Position numbers and translations under genes: made by a program
Assembly (NCBI GenBank): GCA_016714765.1
Contig: JADKCF010000009.1
Span: 1-64,000, forward strand
Direction of reading: 5' to 3'
Length of the DNA stretch: 64,000 bases
Source of the DNA: Saprospiraceae bacterium
Lineage (GTDB): Bacteria; Bacteroidota; Bacteroidia; Chitinophagales; Saprospiraceae
Notes under the pieces: generated by a model
The model's database searches: none
Told to the model about the DNA's origin: nothing
Seen by the model: the letters and a program-made list of their open reading frames with translations, nothing else
Part shown: positions 54,505 to 62,629 of the stretch, one piece after another
Layout of the letters: each line of letters begins with the position of its first letter
Numbering within the stretch: the first letter of the stretch is position 1

Positions 54505-55062
54505 TTATTTCTTACCTGATGTCTTTCCTGCCTTTCTTCTCAGTATCTCACCTGCGAACTTGATACCTTTTCCTTTGTAAGGTTCTGGTTTTCTATAAGT
54601 TCTGATTTTGGCACAAACTTGACCCAAAAGTTGCTTGTCTGAACCTTCAAGGATGATAGTAGGGTTTTCTCCTTTCTCCATCTTTGTTACCAGTTTGAGC
54701 TCACCCGGAATCATAAAATAAATAGGGTGTGAGTATCCAATCAGTAATTCCAGAAGATTTCCTGTATTGCTGACCCTGTAACCTACTCCGATGAGTTCCA
54801 TCTGCTTTGTAAATCCAGTAGAAACTCCAGTTACCATATTATTAATCAAAGACCTTGATAATCCATGGGCTTCACGATGCCTTTTTTGTTCTGTAGGTCT
54901 AGCGACTGTCAGGTCTCCATTTTCAACACTGACACTCAGATCTGGATTGATCTGCTCAGACAATGTTCCTCTTGTACCTTTTACAGTGACTAAGTTTCCT
55001 TTTGAAATATCTACCGTAACTCCGCTTGGGATACTAATTACAGCTTTGCCAATTCTCGACAT
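54505..55062 (-). CDS. rplF: 50S ribosomal protein L6
   Basis: L6 (185 residues) is built from two repeated domains. It has MSRIGKAVISIPSGVTV, VKGTRGTLSEQI and the C-terminal LGQVCAKIRTYRKPEPYKGKGIKFAGEILRRKAGK, in pieces. Length is normal. Confidence 0.96.
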   Translation of the reverse strand: MSRIGKAVISIPSGVTVDISKGNLVTVKGTRGTLSEQINPDLSVSVENGDLTVARPTEQKRHREAHGLSRSLINNMVTGVSTGFTKQMELIGVGYRVSNTGNLLELLIGYSHPIYFMIPGELKLVTKMEKGENPTIILEGSDKQLLGQVCAKIRTYRKPEPYKGKGIKFAGEILRRKAGKTSGKK

Positions 55063-55083
55063 GACTATAAATATTTTATAATA

Positions 55084-55488
55084 TTAATAAATGTAACAGA
55101 TTAATTCTCCGCCGATATTCTCTTTTCTAGCCTTCTTATCTGTCATAAGACCTTTAGAAGTAGAGATGATGGCTATTCCTAATCCATTGATTATTTTTGG
55201 CAAATTCTCTGCTCCTGCATATTGTCTCAAACCTGAAGTTGAAATTCTGCCTAGCTCTCTTATCACCGGTTTCTTGGTGGTCGGATCATATTTAAGTGCT
55301 ATGCTGATGACACCTTGTTTGCCTGCGGCATCATCAAATTTGTACTTTAGAATATATCCGTGCTCATAAAGAATTTCAGTGATCGCCTTCTTCATGTTGG
55401 ATGAAGGAATTTCGACAACTTTGTGACCTGCCATCTGAGCATTTCTGATTCTGGTCAAATAATCTGCAATTGGATCTGTTACTATCAT
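55084..55488 (-). CDS. rpsH: 30S ribosomal protein S8
   Basis: S8 (134 residues) binds the central domain of 16S rRNA and, in E. coli, represses the spc operon. It has DPIADYLTRIRNAQMAGH, IPSSNMKKAITEIL and the conserved end STSKGLMTDKKARKENIGGELICYIY, in pieces. Confidence 0.96.
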   Translation of the reverse strand: MIVTDPIADYLTRIRNAQMAGHKVVEIPSSNMKKAITEILYEHGYILKYKFDDAAGKQGVISIALKYDPTTKKPVIRELGRISTSGLRQYAGAENLPKIINGLGIAIISTSKGLMTDKKARKENIGGELICYIY

Positions 55489-55516
55489 TTTAAAACTAAT
55501 AATCTATTAAAAAAAA

Positions 55517-55786
55517 TTACCAACTGGCCTTTGTTATTCCCGGTATCAAACCTTCGTTGGCCATCTTTCTGAAAGTGACACGATTGATTCCGAACCTTCT
55601 CATATACCCTTTTGGTCTTCCTGTCAGTTTGCATCTGTTGTGCAATCTCACTTTAGATGAATTACGAGGCAATTTGTCCAATGCTTCATAATCTCCTGCT
55701 TCCTTAAGCTTTTTACGAAGATCGGCATACTTAGCCACCAATCTTTCTCTCTTTATTTCTCTTGCAATAACTGATTTTCTAGCCAT
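55517..55786 (-). CDS. rpsN: 30S ribosomal protein S14, zinc-free type
   Basis: S14 (89 residues) is the long form without CxxC pairs. It has MARKSVIAREIKRERLVAKY, the conserved NSSKVRLHNRCKLTGRPKGYMRRFGI region and the end GLIPGITKASW. Like the L36 here, it does not need zinc. Confidence 0.95.
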   Translation of the reverse strand: MARKSVIAREIKRERLVAKYADLRKKLKEAGDYEALDKLPRNSSKVRLHNRCKLTGRPKGYMRRFGINRVTFRKMANEGLIPGITKASW

Positions 55787-55791
55787 TGGAA

Positions 55792-56349
55792 TTAATTCTT
55801 TTGATTTTTAAACGGTAAACCCAATTCTTTTAGTAAAGCATATGCTTCCGCATCTGTTTTGGCATTGGTCACAAATGTGATATCCATACCAGTGATTTTG
55901 TTTACTTTATCTATATCTATCTCCGGAAAGATGATCTGCTCCTTGATACCCAAAGAATAGTTGCCTCTACCATCAAAACTTTTATCATTGATTCCTTTAA
56001 AGTCTCTTACCCTTGGTAATGCTACTGTGACCAATCTGTCCAAAAACTCATACATCTGTCTGTCTCTAAGAGTTACTCTTGCACCAATTGGCATGAATTC
56101 TCTCAGTTTGAAGTTGGATATAGATTTTGAAGCTATAGTAGACACAGCTTTTTGACCTGTAATAGTGGTCATCTCATTCACTGCATTGTCTACCTGCTTC
56201 TTATCCTGTGTAGCAGAACCTACACCCTGGTTAACACAGATTTTGAGCAGACGAGGAACCTGCATTACAGTTTTATATCCAAACTGCTCATTGAGTTTGG
56301 AAACAATTTCCTCCCGGTATTTTGTCTTAAGTCTAGGTACGTAACTCAT
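55792..56349 (-). CDS. rplE: 50S ribosomal protein L5
   Basis: L5 (185 residues) contacts 5S rRNA and P-site tRNA. It has VPRLKTKYREEIVSKLNEQF, PRLLKICVNQGVGSATQDKK, IGARVTLRDRQMYEFLDRLV and the IGMDITFVTNAKTDAEA-like end. The start overlaps the rplX stop by one base. Confidence 0.96.
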   Translation of the reverse strand: MSYVPRLKTKYREEIVSKLNEQFGYKTVMQVPRLLKICVNQGVGSATQDKKQVDNAVNEMTTITGQKAVSTIASKSISNFKLREFMPIGARVTLRDRQMYEFLDRLVTVALPRVRDFKGINDKSFDGRGNYSLGIKEQIIFPEIDIDKVNKITGMDITFVTNAKTDAEAYALLKELGLPFKNQKN

Positions 56350-56684
56350 TACTTGATAATTTCACCTGATTTTTTAGAATATCTTACCAGCTTGCCGTCC
56401 ACTAACTTTCGTCCTATTCTCGTAGGCTTACCGGTCTTAGGGTCGATAACCATAAGATTTGATATATGAATAGGAGCCTCCATTTCGTTGATTCCGCCTG
56501 GATTATCCTGAGTAGCTTTTGTATGCTTCTTCACCATGTTTAGTCCCTCAACAATAGCTCTATTGTCTTTGACTAAAACCTGTTTAACTTCGCCTGACTC
56601 ACCTTTATTGGAGCCGGCAATGACCATCACCTTATCACCTTTTTTTATACTTAATTTAGGTGCAAAACGTTTTGTAGTGGACAT
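56349..56684 (-). CDS. rplX: 50S ribosomal protein L24
   Basis: L24 (111 residues) begins 50S assembly. The KOW motif lies at about residues 14-40 (IKKGDKVMVIAGSNKGESGEVKQVL), followed by MVKKHTKATQDNPGG and the end SNLMVIDPKTGKPTRIGRK. Length is normal. Confidence 0.96.
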   Translation of the reverse strand: MSTTKRFAPKLSIKKGDKVMVIAGSNKGESGEVKQVLVKDNRAIVEGLNMVKKHTKATQDNPGGINEMEAPIHISNLMVIDPKTGKPTRIGRKLVDGKLVRYSKKSGEIIK

Positions 56685-56701
56685 GACTTAAAAATTTATA
56701 A

Positions 56702-57067
56702 TTAAAGCACTTCTGGTGCTAATGATACAATACGCATATAATCACGATCTCTGAGCTCTCTGGCCACAGGTCCAAAAATACGGGATCCTCTTGGTTCGTC
56801 AGCAGCATTCAACAATACTACTGCATTGTCATCGAATCTGATATAAGAACCATCTTTTCTCCTGATTTCTTTAGACGTTCTTACAATAACTGCTTTAGTT
56901 ACTGTTCCTTTTTTGATACCTGTAGGTGTAGCTGACTTTACAGCGACTACAATCTTATCACCTACCGAAGCATATCTTCGTCTGGTACCTCCCAATACTC
57001 TGATACAAAGTACTTCTTTGGCTCCACTGTTATCGGCAACTTTTAATCTCGACTCTTGTTGGATCAT
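56702..57067 (-). CDS. rplN: 50S ribosomal protein L14
   Basis: L14 (121 residues) lies at the subunit interface. It has MIQQESRLKVADNSGAKEVLCIRVLGG, KGTVTKAVIVRTSKEIRR and ARELRDRDYMRIVSLAPEVL, in pieces. Length is typical. Confidence 0.97.
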   Translation of the reverse strand: MIQQESRLKVADNSGAKEVLCIRVLGGTRRRYASVGDKIVVAVKSATPTGIKKGTVTKAVIVRTSKEIRRKDGSYIRFDDNAVVLLNAADEPRGSRIFGPVARELRDRDYMRIVSLAPEVL

Positions 57068-57086
57068 GACTAATTAAATTTATTAG

Positions 57087-57344
57087 TTATTTTGCTTTTT
57101 CTAATACCTCCACCAATCTCCAGCTTTTGTTTTTGCTGATTGGTCTCGTTTCAGTTATTTTAACTGTATCTCCTTCATTGCACACGTTGTTTTCGTCGTG
57201 TACAAAGAATTTTTTAGATTTCTTTACGAACTTTCCGTAAATAGGGTGCTTCAGCTTTCTTTCTATCAAAACTGTTATTGTCTTATCCATCTTATTGCTG
57301 GACACAACACCTATTCTTACCTTATTTAACAAATTGTCAGTCAT
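57087..57344 (-). CDS. rpsQ: 30S ribosomal protein S17
   Basis: S17 (85 residues) is an OB-fold protein that binds the 5' domain of 16S rRNA. It has RIGVVSSNKMDKTITVLIER, HPIYGKFVKKSKKFFVHDE and GDTVKITETRPISKNKSWRLVEVLE, in pieces. Confidence 0.96.
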   Translation of the reverse strand: MTDNLLNKVRIGVVSSNKMDKTITVLIERKLKHPIYGKFVKKSKKFFVHDENNVCNEGDTVKITETRPISKNKSWRLVEVLEKAK

Positions 57345-57365
57345 TGGACTTAAATTTTATGGTGA

Positions 57366-57620
57366 TTACTTTCTTCTTAATCTCATTTTAGACCTCCCGG
57401 CCAATTCAGCCGGAGACATTGCTTTTACTTCTCTTGCTCTCAACTCTGTCTGAAGTCGGGCTATATCTTTTTTTGTCTCCTTTAGCTCTAAAGGATTTTG
57501 AAGGCCCTTAGATCCGTGGTCAAACTTCATTCTGTTTAGGTCGGTCTGAGCTTGCTTTAACTCTTCATGAATGGCCTCTGCAGACATACTTTGAAGTTCT
57601 ATAAATTTTTTTGTTGCCAT
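57366..57620 (-). CDS. rpmC: 50S ribosomal protein L29
   Basis: L29 (84 residues) lies at the tunnel exit. It has a two-helix core with MSAEAIHEELKQAQTDLNRM and LKETKKDIARLQTELRAREV. The end (LAGRSKMRLRRK) is longer than the common 65-residue L29 and is basic. Its place between rplP and rpsQ is standard. Confidence 0.94.
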   Translation of the reverse strand: MATKKFIELQSMSAEAIHEELKQAQTDLNRMKFDHGSKGLQNPLELKETKKDIARLQTELRAREVKAMSPAELAGRSKMRLRRK

Positions 57621-57640
57621 GTCAGCTTACTTTATTAAAA

Positions 57641-58060
57641 TTATTCGCTATAATCTGTTCTAACTACTGTCTTAGTCATTACCGGCAATTTCTGTGCTGC
57701 CAGTCGCAATGCTTCTACAGCTATTTCCGTAGGAACACCGTCGATTTCAAACATTATTTTTCCAGGTTTCACAACTGCTACCCAATGATCCAAAGGTCCT
57801 TTACCCTTACCCATACGCACTTCCTGAGGCTTTTTAGTGATCGGCTTGTCAGGGAAAATCCTGATCCAAACTTTTCCTTCCCTCTTCATGTACCTGGTCA
57901 TGGCAATCCTCGCAGACTCTAACTGTCTGTTAGTAATCCTTCCAATCTCCAAAGACTTAAGTGCAAATGAACCGAATGAAATGGTACCGCCTTTTATTGC
58001 AATACCCTTGGTTTTCATTTTATGCTGCTTCCTGTACTTCGTTCTTTTTGGTTGTAACAT
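57641..58060 (-). CDS. rplP: 50S ribosomal protein L16
   Basis: L16 (139 residues) lies near the A site. It has MLQPKRTKYRKQHKMKTKGIA, ISFGSFALKSLEIGRITNRQLESARIAMTRYMKREGKVWIRIFPDKPIT (in pieces), RMGKGKGPLDHWVAVVKPGKI and a normal end. The upstream gap to rpsC is 73 bases, longer than the other gaps here, and holds a possible promoter. Confidence 0.96.
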   Translation of the reverse strand: MLQPKRTKYRKQHKMKTKGIAIKGGTISFGSFALKSLEIGRITNRQLESARIAMTRYMKREGKVWIRIFPDKPITKKPQEVRMGKGKGPLDHWVAVVKPGKIMFEIDGVPTEIAVEALRLAAQKLPVMTKTVVRTDYSE

Positions 58061-58104
58061 ATCTATTTGTCATTTAACAAATTACCTTTTTTGCAAAAGT
58101 GCCG

Positions 58105-58112
58105 CAAAGGTA
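58105..58112 (-). promoter_or_regulatory. Possible internal promoter upstream of rplP
   Basis: The minus strand reads TACCTTTG, matching TAnnTTTG, within the 73-base gap between rpsC and rplP. A second site could raise expression of the distal ribosomal genes. Confidence 0.35.
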
Positions 58113-58133
58113 ATACAAATTTATTAATTGTTA

Positions 58134-58964
58134 TTATCTTTTTTTATTTGGTCCGCCACTGCTTCTTCTGTCACCGCCTCTGTCATTACCACCTCTGTCA
58201 TTGCCTCTTCTGTCTCCTCCACTTCTTCTGTCACCGCCTCTGTCATTACCGCCTCTGTCTCTTCTGTCTCTGTTATCTCCACCCTGACCTCCTTCTGCAT
58301 TTGACTTGCTCATGCCGGCATTTGGAGATAAATCTCTCTTCTCTAGCACTTCTCCTTTACAAATCCAAGTTTTGATACCTATTTTTCCGTAAACTGTGAG
58401 TGCCTCTTTTAGAGCATAGTCTATGTCAGCTCTGAAAGTATGAAGTGGTGTACGACCATCCTTGAACTCCTCACTTCTTGCCATCTCCGCACCATTCAAT
58501 CGGCCACTTACTCTGACTTTTATCCCTTCAGCACCTGCTCTCATAGCAGACTGAATAGCCATTTTAATTGCTCTTTTATAATTGATCCTTGATTCGATCT
58601 GCTTTGCTATGGTTTCACCTACTATGGCAGAATCTATTTCTGGTTTTCTTATCTCAATGATATTGATCTGTACGTCCTTACCGGTGAGTTTTTTCAATTC
58701 CTCCTTAATACGGTCTACTTCCTGACCACCTTTTCCAATGATGATACCCGGTCTGGATGTATGCATGGTTACAGTGACTCTCTTAAGTGTCCTTTCTATG
58801 ACGATTTTAGAGATGCCGCCTTTTTGAATTCTCGCATTCAGATATACTCTGATTTGCTCATCTTCAACTACTTTTTGACCAAACTCTTTTCCACCATACC
58901 AACTAGAATCCCATCCTCTGATGATTCCTAGCCTGTTACCGATTGGATTTGTCTTTTGACCCAT
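58134..58964 (-). CDS. rpsC: 30S ribosomal protein S3 with long RG/DR-rich tail
   Basis: S3 (276 residues) lies at the mRNA entry and has helicase-like activity with S4 and S5. The KH domain (GIIIGKGGQEVDRIKEEL) and the MAIQSAMRAGAEGIKVRVSGRLNGAEMARSEE segment match, in pieces. The family normally ends at about residue 215-230; here about 50 further residues form imperfect repeats of GGNDRG, GGDRRS and similar, ending SSGGPNKKR. The tail is disordered and probably binds RNA. Confidence 0.95.
   Translation of the reverse strand: MGQKTNPIGNRLGIIRGWDSSWYGGKEFGQKVVEDEQIRVYLNARIQKGGISKIVIERTLKRVTVTMHTSRPGIIIGKGGQEVDRIKEELKKLTGKDVQINIIEIRKPEIDSAIVGETIAKQIESRINYKRAIKMAIQSAMRAGAEGIKVRVSGRLNGAEMARSEEFKDGRTPLHTFRADIDYALKEALTVYGKIGIKTWICKGEVLEKRDLSPNAGMSKSNAEGGQGGDNRDRRDRGGNDRGGDRRSGGDRRGNDRGGNDRGGDRRSSGGPNKKR
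58150..58275. repeat. Imperfect tandem repeat coding the S3 tail
   Basis: Short units of about 12-15 bases, such as cctctgtcattacc and cttctgtc, repeat through this stretch. They code for the RG/DR-rich end of S3 and may vary in number between strains. Confidence 0.6.
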
Positions 58965-58989
58965 GAAATTGATATTTTGAATTAATTAT

Positions 58990-59346
58990 TTATGCTTCAA
59001 TTTTAACTTTATTCTCTACCACGATGGTGACGTGGTTCATTCTCTTCCTTATTCTGTTGGCTCTACCATGAGGTGCCGGTCTGAATCTTTTTAACACAGG
59101 ACCACCGTCTACAAAAGCTGTTTTTATAAACAACTTGTAATCCTCAGGGCTCAGTGCGTCTGTTTTGTTAGACCAGTTAGCTATAGCTGATAATACCACC
59201 TTTTCCAACCATACTGCAGCTTCTTTATTAGTATACTTTAGTATGTTCAAGGCGTCATCTACTGATTTACCCCTAATGTTGTCTACTACCAGTCTCATTT
59301 TCCTGGCTGACATAGGACAATTTCTTAATCTCGCAAGTGCCTCCAT
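58990..59346 (-). CDS. rplV: 50S ribosomal protein L22
   Basis: L22 (118 residues) lines the exit tunnel. It has LRNCPMSARKMRLVVDNIRGKSVDDALNIL, NWSNKTDALSPEDYKLFIKTAFVDGGPVLKRFRPAPHGRANRIRKRMNHVTIVV, in pieces. The end loop with RPAPHGRANRI is conserved and is a macrolide-resistance site in other bacteria. Confidence 0.96.
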   Translation of the reverse strand: MEALARLRNCPMSARKMRLVVDNIRGKSVDDALNILKYTNKEAAVWLEKVVLSAIANWSNKTDALSPEDYKLFIKTAFVDGGPVLKRFRPAPHGRANRIRKRMNHVTIVVENKVKIEA

Positions 59347-59384
59347 TATATATATTTTTATGCGATTGCTTAACTTTTTAAATA

Positions 59385-59648
59385 CTACTTCTTACCTCCG
59401 TGGCCTCTGAACGTTCGTGTAGGCGAAAATTCACCCAACTTGTGTCCTACCATGTTTTCCGTTACAAATACAGGTACAAATGTCTTGCCATTATGCACTG
59501 CTATGGTCTGTCCGATCATATCCGGAATGATCATAGATGCTCTTGACCAGGTTTTAATAACTGTTTTTTTACTTGATTCATTGGCTTTGGCTACTTTTTC
59601 CAAAAGCTTAAAATGAATGTAAGGTCCTTTTTTTATTGATCTAGCCAT
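59385..59648 (-). CDS. rpsS: 30S ribosomal protein S19
   Basis: S19 (87 residues) lies in the head of the small subunit next to S13. It has MARSIKKGPYIHFKLLEKV, TWSRASMIIPDMIGQTIAVHNGKTFVPVFVTENMVGHKLGEFSPTRTFRGH, in pieces. Confidence 0.97.
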   Translation of the reverse strand: MARSIKKGPYIHFKLLEKVAKANESSKKTVIKTWSRASMIIPDMIGQTIAVHNGKTFVPVFVTENMVGHKLGEFSPTRTFRGHGGKK

Positions 59649-59658
59649 TTGTTAGATG

Positions 59659-60483
59659 TTACTTCTTACGTTTAGAGATAATTAATTTTGATGAAGCTTT
59701 GTTTACGCTTCTGGTTTTCTGACCCTTCGCCATGATACCTGTTCTTGACCTAGGGTGACCTCCTGAAGCTCTACCTTCACCTCCTCCCATCGGGTGATCC
59801 ACAGGGTTCATCGCTACACCTCTTACTCTTGATCTCTTACCCAACCATCTTGTTTTTCCAGCTTTACCTGAAACTTCCAGTCCATGGTCAGGATTGGATG
59901 CTCTGCCTATTACTGCTTTACAAGTCAGTAATACTCTTCTTACTTCTCCTGATGGCAACTTTACTATCGCATATTTGCCTTCTCTACCCATCATAGTGGC
60001 ATAAGTACCTGCACTTCTAGCCAAAGCTGCTCCCTTACCAGGGCTCATTTCTATGGAATGTATGTCAGCTCCCAATGGGATAGCTGCAAAATAAAGCGCA
60101 TTTCCGATTTCAGGAGTCGCAGTCGGACCCGAAAGGATAGCATCTCCAACTTTTATTTTATCAGGGGCTATGATATATCTCTTCTCACCGTCAGCATATA
60201 CTATCAATGCGATGAACGCTGATCTGTTAGGATCATATTCTATAGTAGATACTTTACCAGGAATACCTTCCTTATCTCTTTTGAAATCTATGATTCTGTA
60301 TTTCCTCTTAGCACCACCACCGATCTGACGCATTGTCATTTTACCATCATGGTTTCTTCCACCGGATTTACCTTTACCACTGGTAAGGCTCTTCTCCGGC
60401 TTAGATGCAGTCAACTCGGCAAAATCTACAGAAACTTTCTGTCTGAGTCCCGGAGTGATCGGATTAAATTTCTTAATTCCCAT
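59659..60483 (-). CDS. rplB: 50S ribosomal protein L2
   Basis: L2 (274 residues) is a core protein near the peptidyl-transferase centre. It has KFNPITPGLRQKVSVDF, GGRNHDGKMTMRQIGGGAKRKYRIIDFKRDK (in pieces), VIGRASNPDHGLEVSGKAGKTRWLG and the conserved VAMNPVDHPMGGGEGRASGGHPRS end. Confidence 0.97.
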   Translation of the reverse strand: MGIKKFNPITPGLRQKVSVDFAELTASKPEKSLTSGKGKSGGRNHDGKMTMRQIGGGAKRKYRIIDFKRDKEGIPGKVSTIEYDPNRSAFIALIVYADGEKRYIIAPDKIKVGDAILSGPTATPEIGNALYFAAIPLGADIHSIEMSPGKGAALARSAGTYATMMGREGKYAIVKLPSGEVRRVLLTCKAVIGRASNPDHGLEVSGKAGKTRWLGKRSRVRGVAMNPVDHPMGGGEGRASGGHPRSRTGIMAKGQKTRSVNKASSKLIISKRKK

Positions 60484-60511
60484 TACTTTCTGCTTTTAAT
60501 TAATTAAGCTA

Positions 60512-60814
60512 TTATTCTTCAGTTGTCCCGTAAATATCCAACTCCTCACCTGCTGCAAGTGTCACATATGCTTTTTTATAAGCACTGATACTTCCACGCA
60601 CTACCCCACTTCTTGTATTCCTTGATTTCAATCTGGCCGGTACTATGACTGTATTGACTGCCACTACATTGGTAGTAAACATGCTCTCTACAGCTTTTTT
60701 GATTTCAATCTTATTGGCCTTTTTGTCGACTACAAAGGTGTACTGATTGCCTTTTGCGGTCAATTTTTCTGACTTCTCAGATATGATTGGTTTTATTAAA
60801 ATACTTCTAGACAT
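60512..60814 (-). CDS. rplW: 50S ribosomal protein L23
   Basis: L23 (100 residues) lies at the tunnel exit and docks trigger factor and SRP. It has ILIKPIISEKSEKLTAKGNQYTFVVDKKANKIEIKKAVESMF, in pieces, and VVAVNTVIVPARLKSRNTRSG. Confidence 0.95.
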   Translation of the reverse strand: MSRSILIKPIISEKSEKLTAKGNQYTFVVDKKANKIEIKKAVESMFTTNVVAVNTVIVPARLKSRNTRSGVVRGSISAYKKAYVTLAAGEELDIYGTTEE

Positions 60815-60828
60815 TTCCCGGTTATATT

Positions 60829-61458
60829 TTATTGTTGTTCGTAAGCAGCTCTGAGCTGGTTTACTGAATTTTCAGAAATTAATAATACATCTGCATTGAT
60901 GATCTGGTAAGTATTGGCATCTTTTACATTCTGTACCTCTGATTTTGGCAGATTTCTGCCTGACAGATATACATTCTGATTGTTATCAGCTGTAAGCAAC
61001 AGTGACTTACCTGTCACCTGAAGATTATTCAAAATATTTTTGTACTCTTTAGTACTTGGCGCATTCAAAGTAAAATCTTCGAATACGATCATAGCACCTG
61101 TAGCCAACTTATCTGCCAAAGCTGAGTATCTCGCCAGCTCTTTCACTTTTTTGTTCAATTTGAAAGAGTAGTTTCTCGGTTTTGGACCGAATGCTCTACC
61201 TCCTCCTCTGAAAACCGGACTCTTCATAGATCCTGCACGCGCAGTACCTGTACCCTTTTGTCTCTTAAGCTTTTTGGTCGTTCTGGAGATCTCCCATCTT
61301 TCCTTAGCTTTGTGAGTACCTTGTCTCTGGGCTGCATTGTATTGTTTTACAGCCAAGTAAACAGCATGAGGGTTAGGTTCTATACCGAATATTTCTTCAG
61401 GCAATTCTATACTTCTGCCTGTGCTTTTTCCCTGGATATTTAATACATCGAGTTTCAT
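60829..61458 (-). CDS. rplD: 50S ribosomal protein L4
   Basis: L4 (209 residues) extends a loop into the exit tunnel. It has the NPHAVYLAVKQYNAAQRQGTHKAKERWEISRTTKKLKRQKGTGTARAGSMKSPVFRGGGRAFGPKPRNYSFKLNKK core (in pieces) and a C-terminal Rossmann-like end. In E. coli L4 represses the S10 operon. Confidence 0.96.
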   Translation of the reverse strand: MKLDVLNIQGKSTGRSIELPEEIFGIEPNPHAVYLAVKQYNAAQRQGTHKAKERWEISRTTKKLKRQKGTGTARAGSMKSPVFRGGGRAFGPKPRNYSFKLNKKVKELARYSALADKLATGAMIVFEDFTLNAPSTKEYKNILNNLQVTGKSLLLTADNNQNVYLSGRNLPKSEVQNVKDANTYQIINADVLLISENSVNQLRAAYEQQ

Positions 61459-61463
61459 CTTCC

Positions 61464-62084
61464 TTACTTTTCAATGATTACAAAAGAACCTTTATGCCCT
61501 GGCACCGAACCCTGAATAAGGATTAGATTCATTTCAGGTAAAAGTTTCACAATTTTCAAATTTTTGGTCTTCACTTTTTCATTACCCATTCTTCCGGCCA
61601 TACGCAAGCCTTTGAATACTCTTGAAGGCCAGGCTGATGCTCCGACTGATCCGGGTGCTCTCAATCTGTTGTGTTGTCCGTGGGTAGCTTGACCTACACC
61701 ATTAAAGTTATGTCTCTTTACAACACCCTGAAAACCTTTACCTTTGGAAGTACCTGTGGCACTTACTTTATCACCTTCACTGAAGATTTCTGTCAAAAGC
61801 ACTTCCTCTCCCAGCTTCTTATCGAGCGGGTAGCTTCTGAATTCAACAGCCTTCTGTTTTGGTGTGGTACCAGCCTTTTCAAAATGTCCTTTAAGAGCAT
61901 TTGTTGTATTTTTTACTTTTGCCTCACCATATCCCAACTGAACAGCATCATAGCCATCAGTTTCGTTTGTCTTTACCTGAGTAACGACATTAGGTTGAGC
62001 TTCGATAACAGTGCAAGCAATATTCTTACCACTGGCATCGAAAATACTGGTCATACCAATCTTCTTTCCGATTAATCCGTTCAT
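61464..62084 (-). CDS. rplC: 50S ribosomal protein L3
   Basis: L3 (206 residues) reaches the peptidyl-transferase centre. It has MNGLIGKKIGMTSIFDASGK, VSATGTSKGKGFQGVVKRHNFNGVGQATHGQHNRLRAPGSVGA (in pieces) and the conserved RVFKGLRMAGRMGNEKV end. Length is normal. Confidence 0.96.
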   Translation of the reverse strand: MNGLIGKKIGMTSIFDASGKNIACTVIEAQPNVVTQVKTNETDGYDAVQLGYGEAKVKNTTNALKGHFEKAGTTPKQKAVEFRSYPLDKKLGEEVLLTEIFSEGDKVSATGTSKGKGFQGVVKRHNFNGVGQATHGQHNRLRAPGSVGASAWPSRVFKGLRMAGRMGNEKVKTKNLKIVKLLPEMNLILIQGSVPGHKGSFVIIEK

Positions 62085-62168
62085 GATTAAATTTTTAAAC
62101 TAAAAGTCAGGAATCTTTGCCCTTGACCTTATTTACTTCAGAATCTAAAAATAAAATAAATCCAGCGC

Positions 62169-62477
62169 TTATGTCAGCTTCACCTGGATATCTACACCAC
62201 TTGGAAGTTCTAACTTCGAAAGTGCGTCTACTGTCTTCTGAGTAGGTGTAAAAATCTCGATTACGCGTTTGTGGGTCCTTAGCTGGAACTGCTCTCGAGA
62301 CTTTTTATTTACGTGCGGGGAACGCAATACTGTAAATACTTCTTTCTCTGTTGGCAGCGGAATCGGACCGGAAATAACAGCACCGCTGTTCTTTACCGTC
62401 TTTACGATCTTCTCAGTACTTTTATCTACCAAATTGTGATCGTAAGAGCGGAGTTTTATCCTGATTTTTTGATTCAT
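62169..62477 (-). CDS. rpsJ: 30S ribosomal protein S10
   Basis: S10 (102 residues) is a head protein and also a transcription antitermination factor (NusE). It has IRIKLRSYDHNLVDKSTEKIVKTVKNSGAVISGPIPLPTEKEVFTVLRSPHVNKKSREQFQLRTHKRVIEIF, in pieces. It begins the S10 part of the cluster and is separated from fusA by a terminator and a promoter. Confidence 0.97.
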   Translation of the reverse strand: MNQKIRIKLRSYDHNLVDKSTEKIVKTVKNSGAVISGPIPLPTEKEVFTVLRSPHVNKKSREQFQLRTHKRVIEIFTPTQKTVDALSKLELPSGVDIQVKLT

Positions 62478-62516
62478 AACCTTGTGTTAATATTATCTCT
62501 GTTTTTTAAGAGGGTG

Positions 62517-62524
62517 CAAAGATA
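62517..62524 (-). promoter_or_regulatory. -7 promoter element for the S10/spc/alpha ribosomal cluster
   Basis: The minus strand reads TATCTTTG, matching TAnnTTTG, 40 bases before the rpsJ start. TTTG-like text 15 bases upstream is a weak -33 element. It would start the long ribosomal transcript. Confidence 0.6.
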
Positions 62525-62583
62525 GCACTCTTTTTAAAACAAAAAAATTAATTAATAACAAAAAATAAAAAATTATTTATACT

Positions 62584-62628
62584 TAAAAAAATTAAGGTGT
62601 CTGCCAACTTCTGACACACACCCTAATT
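62584..62628 (-). terminator. Rho-independent terminator between fusA and rpsJ
   Basis: A long imperfect stem (about 15 pairs including GGTGT/ACACC and AATTA/TAATT) is followed on the minus strand by a run of seven T. It ends the fusA transcript before the S10 promoter. Confidence 0.7.
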
Positions 62629-62629
62629 C

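Noticed and set aside
58150..58275. Repeated short units that could suggest a CRISPR array or satellite
   Set aside because: They are in frame with rpsC and code for the RG/DR-rich tail; there are no unique spacers of equal length.
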